A stretch of 64,000 bases of DNA from the NCBI GenBank assembly GCA_004293815.1, contig RDZD01000009.1:62001-126000 (forward strand). Direction: 5' to 3'. The DNA comes from Cytophagales bacterium. Its GTDB lineage: Bacteria; Bacteroidota; Bacteroidia; Cytophagales; Bernardetiaceae. A program made the position numbers and the translations under genes. A model generated the notes under the pieces. It did not search any database, had not been told where the DNA came from, and was given only the letters and a program-made list of their open reading frames with translations. This document shows, one piece after another, positions 1 to 7,889 of this stretch (its first letter is position 1; each line of letters starts with the position of its first letter).

Positions 1-1673
1 TCTTCTACAATTTGATATACAACGTCGTTAAAAAGCCCTTGTTTTTCAGTAAGTGTGGCTTGTATTTTGCCATCTTTGATGTAGTTAAGCCCGCCACCCC
101 GTGTACCAAACCAAATTCCGCCTGTTTTAAGATCCTCATAAGCGCAGAGTACCATATCTAAAGTAAGACCATTTTTGGAATTATAGTGCGATACAATGGT
201 ATTGTTTTTAATAACAAAAAGACCGCTGTTAGTGCCCACCCATAAGTTTTGCTTGCTATCCTCATAAAAAAAACGTATAATGGCATTGTCTAAAGTATCG
301 TTTCCTCTACTCTCCTTGAACTTTTGTACCTTTTTTGCGTCTTTGGTTCTATAAATTCCGCTCCCATAGCAACCTATCCAAATGGAATCGGTATGATCTT
401 GATAAATGGCTGAGGTAAAATCATCACTCAAACCACGTGTGGTATCTATGACAGTGAGCTGGTTATTTTCTATGAGCTGTAACCAGCCATGGTAAGTTCC
501 AGCCCAAATTCTGTCTTGACGATCCACAAGCAGGGAGTTAATAGACAAAGAATTCATTTTAAGAGCTTTACCATAGTTTTTATGGCTGGGTGTCATTGCA
601 TCTACACCATTATTATTAGTTCCTACAAACAGCTCATTTTTATGATTGACAAAAGCAAGCTTGATGATATTGTCAGTCAGGAAGCTATTTTTGGGTGTCA
701 GCGTGGTCAGCTTAGCGCGCTTGAGCCTGTGAAGACCCGCCTTATAGAGGCCGTACCAGACACTACCCTCATGGTCAATGCAAATAGCTTGAACATTGAC
801 AGATAAATTTAAAGACTGATTTTCAGATACATACTCAAATATTTTTTCATCTTTAAGCATAAATATTTCTGCATGGTTGGTGCCTACATAGAGCACATCA
901 GTCAGAGGGTCATGGTGCAAAGCCACCACGCTTAGCTCCTCATTCTTGGGCTTGATTAACTGATTACACTTAATAGCTTTGCCATTTTGTATCTTAAAAA
1001 GTCCAGCCCTTGAGCCTACCCATACTTGCCCTTGAACTTCAGCAAAAGCCATAGCAGTCTCTGCACCTAATCCCGACTCGGGCTTGATTTGCTCAACAAG
1101 CTTTTCATTTTCTAAAACTAGCAGTCCGCCAGCTCGGTTACTCACCCAGATGCGTCCTTTACTGTCCTCGAAAAGCCTATTAGCACCTACACTGCTCTGT
1201 GAGAGTCTGATAATGGTTTTGTCTGGCTTAATGCACACCAGTCCGCCATCTGTAGTAGCCCATACTTGATTTTTCTTATCTACAATCACATCGCGAACTA
1301 CATCCGAAGGCAGTTCACCCGTTTTCATGGAATAGCTTTTGCCTTTTCCATTTTCAAAACTTACCAAACCACCCCCATTTGTTCCCACCCATAGTTTGCC
1401 GTCTTGGTCTTCTGCTAAACAATAAGCTAAATTTACTTTAAGCTCTGGTAGGTTATTTTTGCTATAATTATGGAAGTTTAAGCCATCAAATCGGCAAAAG
1501 CCCTCGTAGGTGGCGATCCAAATATATCCATCTTGCGACTGCAAAATGTCATTCACTGTATTCTCAGGCAATCCTTGTTCGTCATTCCAATACTCATGCG
1601 TGTATTGAACCTGTGCCCAAGCGGGACAAGTCCAAACGAAGAAGTAAAAAAACCACCAAACGGAAGACCTCAT
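1..1673 (-). CDS. two-component-regulator-type beta-propeller sensor, C-terminus beyond the window
   Basis: The frame is open from an ATG at 1673 to the window edge, giving about 557 visible residues. It begins with a Sec signal peptide (MRSSVWWFF...CPAWAQ), so the propeller should be periplasmic. The mature part opens with the family hallmark DEQGLPENTVNDILQ and SQDGYIWIATYEGFCRFDG, followed by many repeats of the form (D/N)xxGxxWxGTxxGLxxx, for example EDQDGKLWVGTNGGGL and HTDSIWIGCYGSGIYR. These are the ligand-binding propeller blades of hybrid two-component regulators. The output domain is not visible. In Cytophagales such propellers end in histidine kinase, DNA-binding, cyclase or SpoIIE phosphatase modules; its position next to siaB/siaC makes a phosphatase output worth checking, but that is inference. 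It is the third gene of a same-strand series, 381 bases after siaC. Confidence 0.88.
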   Translation of the reverse strand, partial: MRSSVWWFFYFFVWTCPAWAQVQYTHEYWNDEQGLPENTVNDILQSQDGYIWIATYEGFCRFDGLNFHNYSKNNLPELKVNLAYCLAEDQDGKLWVGTNGGGLVSFENGKGKSYSMKTGELPSDVVRDVIVDKKNQVWATTDGGLVCIKPDKTIIRLSQSSVGANRLFEDSKGRIWVSNRAGGLLVLENEKLVEQIKPESGLGAETAMAFAEVQGQVWVGSRAGLFKIQNGKAIKCNQLIKPKNEELSVVALHHDPLTDVLYVGTNHAEIFMLKDEKIFEYVSENQSLNLSVNVQAICIDHEGSVWYGLYKAGLHRLKRAKLTTLTPKNSFLTDNIIKLAFVNHKNELFVGTNNNGVDAMTPSHKNYGKALKMNSLSINSLLVDRQDRIWAGTYHGWLQLIENNQLTVIDTTRGLSDDFTSAIYQDHTDSIWIGCYGSGIYRTKDAKKVQKFKESRGNDTLDNAIIRFFYEDSKQNLWVGTNSGLFVIKNNTIVSHYNSKNGLTLDMVLCAYEDLKTGGIWFGTRGGGLNYIKDGKIQATLTEKQGLFNDVVYQIVE

Positions 1674-2054
1674 ACATAAGCATTGTAAAAAAGCAGAAAG
1701 AAGAAAAAACTGTTACACTAACCTTTCTCTAGTAAGAAAAACTCTTACCGCAAATAAATAGTATTTTAAGTGTTACAAAAAATATAGACCTCTAAAGCGT
1801 ATCAAAGAACATCAAAAACGCACATAAAATACTTAAACGTGATAGAAATTTGAAATAAAATTCATTCAAAACAACCTTTGAGCTATTATCTGTATTGTTT
1901 AGAAATTTGCACTTTTGAATTTTAAATTGTCATCTTCAAAAAAAGGATAATATACTGTTTATTTGTAGATTTTTTGTACTCGAATCACTCTGTGATTCAT
2001 CTTCGCAAATACAAATACGAAATTGACTTTCAGAACTACAAGTTACCGAAACAC
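1674..2054. other. intergenic stretch, 381 bases
   Basis: Strongly AT-rich spacer between the end of the siaC-like gene and the start of the propeller sensor, both on the minus strand. It must contain the leader of the sensor gene. I see no ORF of note, no RNA gene and no exact copy of the Bacteroidota -7 box near 1678. Confidence 0.5.
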
Positions 2055-2459
2055 CTAGTAAGGTATGAGTGTCATGGGTAAATCTGTATCAGCCATAAAA
2101 TCTTCTGCTTCAGCTACGTTATCATCGTCATCTTCGGGATAGAACCAATTAATAGTTAGCTCGCCGCCTGAAGCCTTGTGAGCTTTAAGACACTTCAAAA
2201 CATCTAATATTCCCTTCGATGAACTTGTATTGAAGTACAGCAGCTTAAAATTTAATGTAACGGGTCTTTTGGGTTCTTGTTCACTATACCTTTTCAACCA
2301 GTTTACCAAGTTGCTGTAGAACTCCCATGTGTTTTCAAGATAAGACTCACCTTCTATAGAGCAAACACCTGTATTTGCATTAAAACTTACAGTTGGAATG
2401 AAAAAAGAACCAGCGCGGCCCTCTATCTCTAAGTTTTGAAGTACTTCTGAAGAAGACAT
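2055..2459 (-). CDS. siaC: SiaC-like regulatory phosphoprotein (DUF1987 family)
   Basis: A 134-residue protein of the size and pattern of DUF1987/SiaC. In Pseudomonas aeruginosa SiaC is phosphorylated by the kinase SiaB, dephosphorylated by the PP2C phosphatase SiaA, and in the free form activates the diguanylate cyclase SiaD. The match rests on the N-terminal GSFFIPTVSFNANTGVCSIEG strand region, the central LNFKLLYFNTSSSKGI motif, where Thr78 or Ser79 occupies the position of the phosphoacceptor, and the acidic tail WFYPEDDDD. It starts 13 bases after the siaB-like gene stops, so the two are almost certainly co-transcribed. No diguanylate cyclase is visible nearby, so the downstream target is unknown. 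The symbol is by family similarity. Confidence 0.82.
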   Translation of the reverse strand: MSSSEVLQNLEIEGRAGSFFIPTVSFNANTGVCSIEGESYLENTWEFYSNLVNWLKRYSEQEPKRPVTLNFKLLYFNTSSSKGILDVLKCLKAHKASGGELTINWFYPEDDDDNVAEAEDFMADTDLPMTLIPY

Positions 2460-2472
2460 ACGAATGATATAT

Positions 2473-3021
2473 TTAAAATTTAACAGTTACAGACAAGGAA
2501 AAGAAAGATAAATTTTCACTAACACTCTCATAACGAATAATCAAAGGGGTTTCGGCAGTGATAGCCACTTGTATAAGACCTATACCAGCACCTTTGCTTC
2601 TATCACTGGGCATATCAGAGTTTCGCTGTTGCCTTTTATACTCCCTTAAGCCATCTTTATCAAGAGAATTAATGGTATTACAACTTTCAACTAAATCATC
2701 AAGGTATTCATTTTCTACCAGATTGCCAAATTCACATAAAATGCCATCCTCTTGGCGTGTAATCATGAAGCAGCCAATACTTTCTTGCCTACTAACAACA
2801 AAGGTTTTTTCAGCTGAATAATATAAAATATTTTGGGCGAGCTCTATAAATATGGCAAAAACCCTTTTTCCTGTTTTAGGATGGTCAGAAATCTTTTGAG
2901 CAATATCACGACTGATTTCCGCCATTAACGGAGGCGTAACAGGACCCTTGTAGGACAGAAGCACGTTTTGAGTTGTACTCATAGCCAAATAGTAGTGATA
3001 CAAAGAGGAATAATCTGCCAT
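2473..3021 (-). CDS. siaB: SiaB-like protein kinase (GHKL-type fold)
   Basis: A 182-residue protein of the SiaB kinase family (DUF6272-type). Remnants of a GHKL ATP-binding site are visible: an N-box around Glu60-Asn64 in FIELAQNILYYS and a glycine box GAGIGL at about 144-149. SiaB phosphorylates SiaC, so this kinase and the gene 13 bases downstream form a kinase/substrate pair. The N-terminal 30 residues look helical and lack a signal peptide, so it is cytoplasmic. A -7 box for this strand lies 23 bases upstream of the start (3044-3051), which suggests that transcription of the siaB-siaC unit begins here and not in the Gfo/Idh gene 122 bases upstream. The phosphatase partner SiaA is not in the same unit. 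Confidence 0.78.
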   Translation of the reverse strand: MADYSSLYHYYLAMSTTQNVLLSYKGPVTPPLMAEISRDIAQKISDHPKTGKRVFAIFIELAQNILYYSAEKTFVVSRQESIGCFMITRQEDGILCEFGNLVENEYLDDLVESCNTINSLDKDGLREYKRQQRNSDMPSDRSKGAGIGLIQVAITAETPLIIRYESVSENLSFFSLSVTVKF

Positions 3022-3043
3022 TTAATCAGCTTTTTACAACATG

Positions 3044-3051
3044 CAAATATA
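3044..3051 (-). promoter_or_regulatory. -7 box of the siaB-siaC unit
   Basis: Read on the minus strand this is TATATTTG, an exact match to the Bacteroidota -7 consensus TAnnTTTG, 23 bases before the siaB start codon. I see no good TTG at the -33 position, so this is a half-supported promoter. Confidence 0.45.
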
Positions 3052-3143
3052 AAGCATTTCTTGTACACTCACACATTTGGTGCTAATTTTTTTGTGCTAG
3101 ATAATAAATATTATGAAAACGTACAGAAATATTGCTTTCTGTT

Positions 3144-4292
3144 CTATCCAATTTCATGCCATTTACCGTTTTGTGCTAAGCTTAAATTAGCGCCTTCTAC
3201 AAGTTTTGTAGCAGGTAAGCAACTTTTGAAGGTAGCGCGCCAACCCTCCATATCCGCGAGCTGTTGCTTTTTGAGCACCAAATCTTCCACGTCAACCACA
3301 AACTGCGCGATGCTTTTATAGCCATAGCCACCAAAATCATAATGTCCGTCCAAGGATGGCATATATTCAGAAAAGTATGGGTTAATACTCAAAACACCTT
3401 CTGTATGACTTGCAAATTCTACACCTCTGTTTTTTTGGTCTAGGTCTAAACGACCTTTACTGCCTATAATTCTGTATTTTTGATCTGACATAGAGGTACT
3501 TGTTCGAGGGTCAATCCAATTGGTATTGAATACTGCCACTAGCTTTTGAAGGGTTTGCGGATGATACCATTCACTCATAACATGTACCGAATCATAGCCA
3601 GCTACGCCAAGCTCTTTGAGCGCGTTTTGCGACCCTATCGCACACACGCGCTTAGGCAAGTAGTCTGTTAGAAAATAAATTTGGTCTACATAGTGGATAC
3701 CTAAATACTGAAAAATATTGCTCTGAGCTGCCCAGTTCTGAAATATTTCGGTAGGAATAGTTATCCTTTGACTATAATCAACGCCAATATAAGAAACGGT
3801 GCCCAGTCTGTCTTCCGCAATCATGCGTTTGGCAAGTAAGTTACCCTCATCAAAGCGTTTATGAAACTCTACAGCGGCATAAACTTGGTGCTTTTGGCGC
3901 AATGCCTCGAGCTCTAAAGCTTCTTGGAGTGTTGGGGTAAGCGGCTTGACCATTAAACAATGTAAACCATTCTCTATAACCATTTTGCCATATTTGAAAT
4001 GTAAATGATCTGGCACACATACAATGGCGAGATGGTAACTCCTGATGTCAGGAATTGACTCTTCGAGTACTCTAAATTCTACAGCAAGCGAAGTCCCCAA
4101 TAGCGCATTGATGCGAGCTGTGGCCTCCTTAATACTTACGTCATTACTTGCTGAGGGACTTGTTACACAAACTTTACCTATGGGATGTTTTTTAGACACT
4201 TGCGCCAAGGCAGACAAGACCGTGCCGTTACCTGTGCCATGTCGTCCACTCACATACATACCAGCACCTATGATGAGAACATTAAGAGCCAT
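3144..4292 (-). CDS. Gfo/Idh/MocA family NAD(P)-dependent oxidoreductase
   Basis: A 382-residue protein. The N-terminus is a dinucleotide-binding fold (LNVLIIGAGMYVSGRHG), followed by the family's AIVCVPDHLH strand-turn, then LMVKPLTPTLQEA, which carries the conserved Lys-Pro of the EKP-type motif, with Val in place of Glu. A later GIHYVDQIYFLTD supplies the usual active-site His. These features point to a cytosolic sugar or inositol-type dehydrogenase, but the substrate cannot be read from the sequence. The stretch after the first glycine motif (SGRHGTGNGTVLSAL) is longer and different from the usual GxGGxG, which suggests a divergent subgroup. It starts 32 bases after the rpiB stop and probably belongs to the dsbD-rpiB unit. 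Confidence 0.85.
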   Translation of the reverse strand: MALNVLIIGAGMYVSGRHGTGNGTVLSALAQVSKKHPIGKVCVTSPSASNDVSIKEATARINALLGTSLAVEFRVLEESIPDIRSYHLAIVCVPDHLHFKYGKMVIENGLHCLMVKPLTPTLQEALELEALRQKHQVYAAVEFHKRFDEGNLLAKRMIAEDRLGTVSYIGVDYSQRITIPTEIFQNWAAQSNIFQYLGIHYVDQIYFLTDYLPKRVCAIGSQNALKELGVAGYDSVHVMSEWYHPQTLQKLVAVFNTNWIDPRTSTSMSDQKYRIIGSKGRLDLDQKNRGVEFASHTEGVLSINPYFSEYMPSLDGHYDFGGYGYKSIAQFVVDVEDLVLKKQQLADMEGWRATFKSCLPATKLVEGANLSLAQNGKWHEIG

Positions 4293-4324
4293 AAAAGAAT
4301 ATTATTTAGAGAAAAAACAAGGAT

Positions 4325-4756
4325 TTAGCCAATTTTATTGACGCGCGTCTGATGTCTACCGCCTTCAAAAGCAGTACTCAAAAAAGTTTGCAAAGTAGAT
4401 AAAGCCATTTCTATATCCATAAAGCGCGCAGGAAGACAAAGTACATTGGCGTTGTTGTGTTGGCGTGCAAGCGCAGCAATTTCTGGCTGCCAACAAAGAG
4501 CGGCACGTACTTTAGGATGTTTATTAGCTGTCATAGCCACGCCATTTCCGCTTCCACAGACCAATATCCCTAAACTGTCAGAGTCGTTTGCGATGGAGTT
4601 GGCCAATGGGTGTGCAAAGTCGGGATAGTCTACCGAAGCCTCACTAAAAGGTCCTAAATCAACGGTTTTATAGCCTCTTTCTTGTAAAAAGACTGTCAAA
4701 CGGGCTTTGTAAGTATAGCCAGCATGATCGCCTGCTAAGTAAATAACTGAAACCAT
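4325..4756 (-). CDS. rpiB: ribose-5-phosphate isomerase B / RpiB-LacAB family sugar-phosphate isomerase
   Basis: The 143-residue length is typical of RpiB. Family signatures are complete: YLAGDHAGY near the N-terminus, VDLGPFSEASVDYPDFAH, the catalytic cysteine loop GILVCGSGNGVAMTANK and the helix HNNANVLCLPARF. The enzyme interconverts ribose 5-phosphate and ribulose 5-phosphate in the non-oxidative pentose phosphate pathway; related LacA/LacB or allose-phosphate isomerases share the motifs, so the exact sugar is less certain than the fold. It starts 39 bases after dsbD ends and is followed after 32 bases by the Gfo/Idh gene, which suggests a co-transcribed unit. Confidence 0.93.
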   Translation of the reverse strand: MVSVIYLAGDHAGYTYKARLTVFLQERGYKTVDLGPFSEASVDYPDFAHPLANSIANDSDSLGILVCGSGNGVAMTANKHPKVRAALCWQPEIAALARQHNNANVLCLPARFMDIEMALSTLQTFLSTAFEGGRHQTRVNKIG

Positions 4757-4795
4757 AGCTTTGTATCAGTGTGTGCTTAGAATTAAAAAGAAAAA

Positions 4796-6862
4796 TTAAC
4801 GCGATTTGTAGGCATCAACACCAGCTTTGAGATAAGCAGCATAAATGCTAGGGTTAAATTGCGAGCCAATAGGAGGAGTTACAAGCAACCCTTCATTACG
4901 TGGATCTAAAAGCACGTAATAAGGCTGGGCATTTTGATTGAACTTCTCTAGCTGTAGAGCAGCATTTACGCGTCCTATAGTGTTCTTAATCTTTCCGTCT
5001 TTTCCTGTAACCCATTCTTTTTCAGGAAGCTCATTGCGTGCATCTACATACAAAGACACAATGATGTAGTCATTTTTGAGAATATTGAGCACTTGAGGTA
5101 CAGACCATACCGTTTCCTCCATTTTCTGACAGTTTACACAACCGTGACCCGTAAAGTCTATTAAAAGTGGTTTATTGGCAGCTTTGGCGGCTTTCAAGGC
5201 TTCGTTGTACTCATAATATCCAGTTAAGCCATGCGGCATTTCAAAAAGATCGCCATACTTAACGTTCGAGATGGTGTTAGACTTGCCGCTATCGGTAGTG
5301 CTTCCTGAAGCCGAAAGCGTGAACTCCTGCGACGACATGGGCGGTAAATATCCAGAAAGCATGTTTAGGGGCGCACCAAAAAGGCCAGGAACCATATAAA
5401 CTACCGCAACCCAAGCAGAAATAGCCATCAATAAACGCCCCACGCTGAGAGTTTCGGTTTTGCTGTCGTGTGGGAGACGTATAAAACCAAACAGATAAAT
5501 GCCCATGCAGAAAAATATCGCAATCCAAATAGCCAAATAGATATCTCGGTTAAGGAGCTCCCAGTGCAAGACCCTGTCTATCATACTCAAAAACTTGAAA
5601 GCCAAGGCCAACTCCACAAAACCCAAAACAACCTTAACCGTATTAAGCCAGCCCCCAGACTTAGGCAAAGACTGAAGCATAGAAGGGAAAATAGCAAAAA
5701 GCGTAAACGGCAGAGCAAAAGCCAAGGAAAAGCCTAGCATAGCGACTACTGGCCGCCAAAACTCTCCGTTGGCAGACTCTATCAAAACAGTGCTAGCGAT
5801 GGGGCCAGTGCATGAAAAAGACACCAAAACCAACGTAAAAGCCATAAAGAAAGCACCAAGATAGCCACCTCTATCAGACTGTTTATCAACCGCATTAACA
5901 AAGTTTGAGGGTAGAGTAATGTCAAATGCGCCAAAAAACGAAATGGCAAACACCAAAAAGATGATAAAGAAAATAGCGTTGGGAATGGGATTGGTAGCCA
6001 ATTCATTGGCAAACTCTGGCCCTGCAAAACGCGATACGACAACACCTATAAGTGTGTAAATCAAAATTATAGAAAATCCATACGTCAAAGCTTGAAGAAT
6101 GGCTGTCAAACGGCTACTGCTGCGACTTGTAAAGAAAGAAACCGTCATAGGAATCATAGGAAATACACAAGGTGTAAGTAAAGCCGCCAAACCACTCAAA
6201 AAAGCCACCAAACCAAGTCCCCAAAGGCTGGAGCTTTTGGTTTCCTCTTCGCCAAAATTTTGATTGATAGGTTCTACTTTTTGAGGCTCTGTGGGCTGAA
6301 CTTCACTGGCAGAAGTATCAGCAGCTGTATCAGGCATAGCTTGAGCAGTATCAGATGTACTAGCCATCACGTCGCCTTCTATACTCAAACTTTTTTTGTC
6401 AAAATAAAAATCTTCTTCGTATTGAATACATTTGCCATCTATATCTGTACAGGTTTGATACACCACATTGGTTTTTACCTTCAAATTAGGACTGAGTATT
6501 TTTATTTTTTGTCTGAATTCTGCCTTTTTGATAAAGTAAGTATACTCGCCGCCCCAAGTGTCGTCAAATTTCTTTTTAGGTTTAATGGGTTTAATTTTAC
6601 CCACAAGTTTGTAGGAGGGATCTTTTTGGAATTCAAAAGTAGTGATGGTTGGTCCCAGATTTGGATCAAAATCAGTGGAGTACAAATACCAGTCATCTAT
6701 AATACTGGCTAGAAAAACCAATTCTATCTCGTCTCCCACTTTGGCTTTGGTTGTAGAGACTTTACTTTCCCAAGTGGTAGTCTGAAGTGGTGCATTTTGT
6801 GCCCACAATGCGGAGGGAAAAAACCACAGCAAACAAAAAAATAGCCTTCTAAATTGACGCAT
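4796..6862 (-). CDS. dsbD: thiol:disulfide interchange protein DsbD
   Basis: A 688-residue inner-membrane protein that moves electrons from cytoplasmic thioredoxin to periplasmic thiol proteins. All three DsbD parts are present. Residues 1-22 are a signal peptide ending LWAQ. The periplasmic alpha-like domain (about 25-160) carries a cysteine pair, Cys138 and Cys145. A linker rich in Thr, Ser and acidic residues follows. The eight-helix membrane domain (about 214-500) contains the two redox motifs LLTPCVFPMIP (Cys232) and SFSCTGPI (Cys351). The C-terminal thioredoxin domain has GHGCVNCQKME (Cys575, Cys578). The start is an ATG preceded by a well-formed promoter. It leads the unit dsbD-rpiB-oxidoreductase. 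Confidence 0.95.
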   Translation of the reverse strand: MRQFRRLFFCLLWFFPSALWAQNAPLQTTTWESKVSTTKAKVGDEIELVFLASIIDDWYLYSTDFDPNLGPTITTFEFQKDPSYKLVGKIKPIKPKKKFDDTWGGEYTYFIKKAEFRQKIKILSPNLKVKTNVVYQTCTDIDGKCIQYEEDFYFDKKSLSIEGDVMASTSDTAQAMPDTAADTSASEVQPTEPQKVEPINQNFGEEETKSSSLWGLGLVAFLSGLAALLTPCVFPMIPMTVSFFTSRSSSRLTAILQALTYGFSIILIYTLIGVVVSRFAGPEFANELATNPIPNAIFFIIFLVFAISFFGAFDITLPSNFVNAVDKQSDRGGYLGAFFMAFTLVLVSFSCTGPIASTVLIESANGEFWRPVVAMLGFSLAFALPFTLFAIFPSMLQSLPKSGGWLNTVKVVLGFVELALAFKFLSMIDRVLHWELLNRDIYLAIWIAIFFCMGIYLFGFIRLPHDSKTETLSVGRLLMAISAWVAVVYMVPGLFGAPLNMLSGYLPPMSSQEFTLSASGSTTDSGKSNTISNVKYGDLFEMPHGLTGYYEYNEALKAAKAANKPLLIDFTGHGCVNCQKMEETVWSVPQVLNILKNDYIIVSLYVDARNELPEKEWVTGKDGKIKNTIGRVNAALQLEKFNQNAQPYYVLLDPRNEGLLVTPPIGSQFNPSIYAAYLKAGVDAYKSR

Positions 6863-6885
6863 CTTCTTAAAACCTTATGATGCGG

Positions 6886-6919
6886 CAAATATAGTTTAAA
6901 ATTCCTAGCACCCTACAAA
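6886..6919 (-). promoter_or_regulatory. dsbD promoter
   Basis: On the minus strand TTTG at 6919-6916 and TATATTTG at 6893-6886 are separated by 22 bases, a good fit to the Bacteroidota -33/-7 consensus. The -7 box ends 23 bases before the dsbD ATG. Confidence 0.6.
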
Positions 6920-7122
6920 TAACAGCTCAATTTCCTTAGCTCTTTGTGTCAATGCATATTTTTTTGTTTCTGATCGGCTCTATATCAAACAATAAACTGT
7001 TTATTCTATGTCAATGGTAAGGCTGTTTTCTTTAGTTAAACATGAGAAGGTTTAGCAAACTATAAACAATTCGTCAGGTGGTAAATCTTCGCTTAATTTT
7101 TTGGAATAAAGGACAAAACTGC

Positions 7123-7151
7123 TTGGCTTAATTGGTCTTTTACTATATTTG
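7123..7151 (+). promoter_or_regulatory. promoter upstream of the J-domain/PspA genes
   Basis: TTG at 7123-7125 and TATATTTG at 7144-7151, 18 bases apart, match the Bacteroidota consensus. It is 256 bases upstream of the next start codon, an unusually long leader. Confidence 0.5.
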
Positions 7152-7407
7152 CACGTCAATAGCTCATTTTACAACCAATTTTTGATGTTCAAACTAAATT
7201 GTGATGTCTTTTTGAGTTGTTTTTTTACTAAAAAACTTTAAACAAGTTGGTTACTAGCATTTGAGATAAGACAATTCCCCTTACTTAACAACGCGATACC
7301 ACTGAGAATCAGAAAAAAATGCAGCAGAGCTTAACTCTTACCGCTATTTTTCGTTTATTTCTTAAAAACTGTCAAATTGCGTCTCCAACTCCCAAGCCCC
7401 TAACATT

Positions 7408-7794
7408 ATGTCTATTTTCGACCGCCTCAAGAATATCATCAGAGCCAATGTGAATGAGTTTAATTACTCAAACGAAGAGCTAGATAGCATAGACGCAGAA
7501 TATGAAAATCTTGTCAAAAAGCAGCAGAGTACACATAAATACCAAGCAAGCGGCGACTCTTACACGCCCAAGCCTAATCCGGCAGAGGCAGAAGAAAGAA
7601 AGCATTATGCGGCTCTTGGTTTGATGTATGGAGCTGATTTTGAAAAAATAAAGGCAGCCTATAAAGGGCTTATGAAACAATACCATCCCGATAAATTTCA
7701 AAATCAACCAGACAAACTCAAACAAGCACAAGAACAGACCCAGCGCATTAATATAGCTTATACCTACTTTAAAAATAAGTTTAACAAAGGTTAG
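7408..7794 (+). CDS. J-domain (DnaJ-like) protein with a PspA-like N-terminus
   Basis: A 128-residue protein. The C-terminal half (about 66-128) is a J domain: HYAALGL, helix II KIKAAYKGLMKQY, the His93-Pro94-Asp95 signature, and helix III-IV RINIAYTYFKNKF. Such domains stimulate the ATPase of DnaK. The first 18 residues, MSIFDRLKNIIRANVNEF, closely resemble the amphipathic membrane-binding helix of PspA/IM30 proteins (typically M-GIF-RL--I--ANIN-LLD). Residues 20-60 are polar and probably disordered. The next gene, 95 bases downstream, encodes a PspA-family protein. I infer that this is a co-chaperone that recruits DnaK to membrane-bound PspA polymers. No transmembrane segment or zinc finger is present. 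Confidence 0.85.
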   Translation: MSIFDRLKNIIRANVNEFNYSNEELDSIDAEYENLVKKQQSTHKYQASGDSYTPKPNPAEAEERKHYAALGLMYGADFEKIKAAYKGLMKQYHPDKFQNQPDKLKQAQEQTQRINIAYTYFKNKFNKG

Positions 7795-7889
7795 CACAAG
7801 ATGTCATGATGTTGCTTCTGTTCAGCTCTTTAAACAAGACCTTTTCACCTTTACTAACCAGCCAGAATAGCAATTTTTCCAACAAAACT

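Larger units (their letters stand above)
6863..7407. other. divergent intergenic region, 545 bases
   Basis: Region between dsbD (minus) and the J-domain gene (plus). It holds the dsbD promoter and a consensus plus-strand promoter at 7123-7151. From there about 250 bases of transcribed leader would precede the J-domain gene. The leader is AT-rich and shows no convincing ORF; whether it contains a structured RNA or a second promoter closer to 7408 cannot be decided by eye. Confidence 0.5.

Noticed and set aside
6260-6712. 150-codon plus-strand ORF inside dsbD
   Set aside because: Fully antisense to the periplasmic domain and linker of an intact dsbD; a mirror of its codon pattern.
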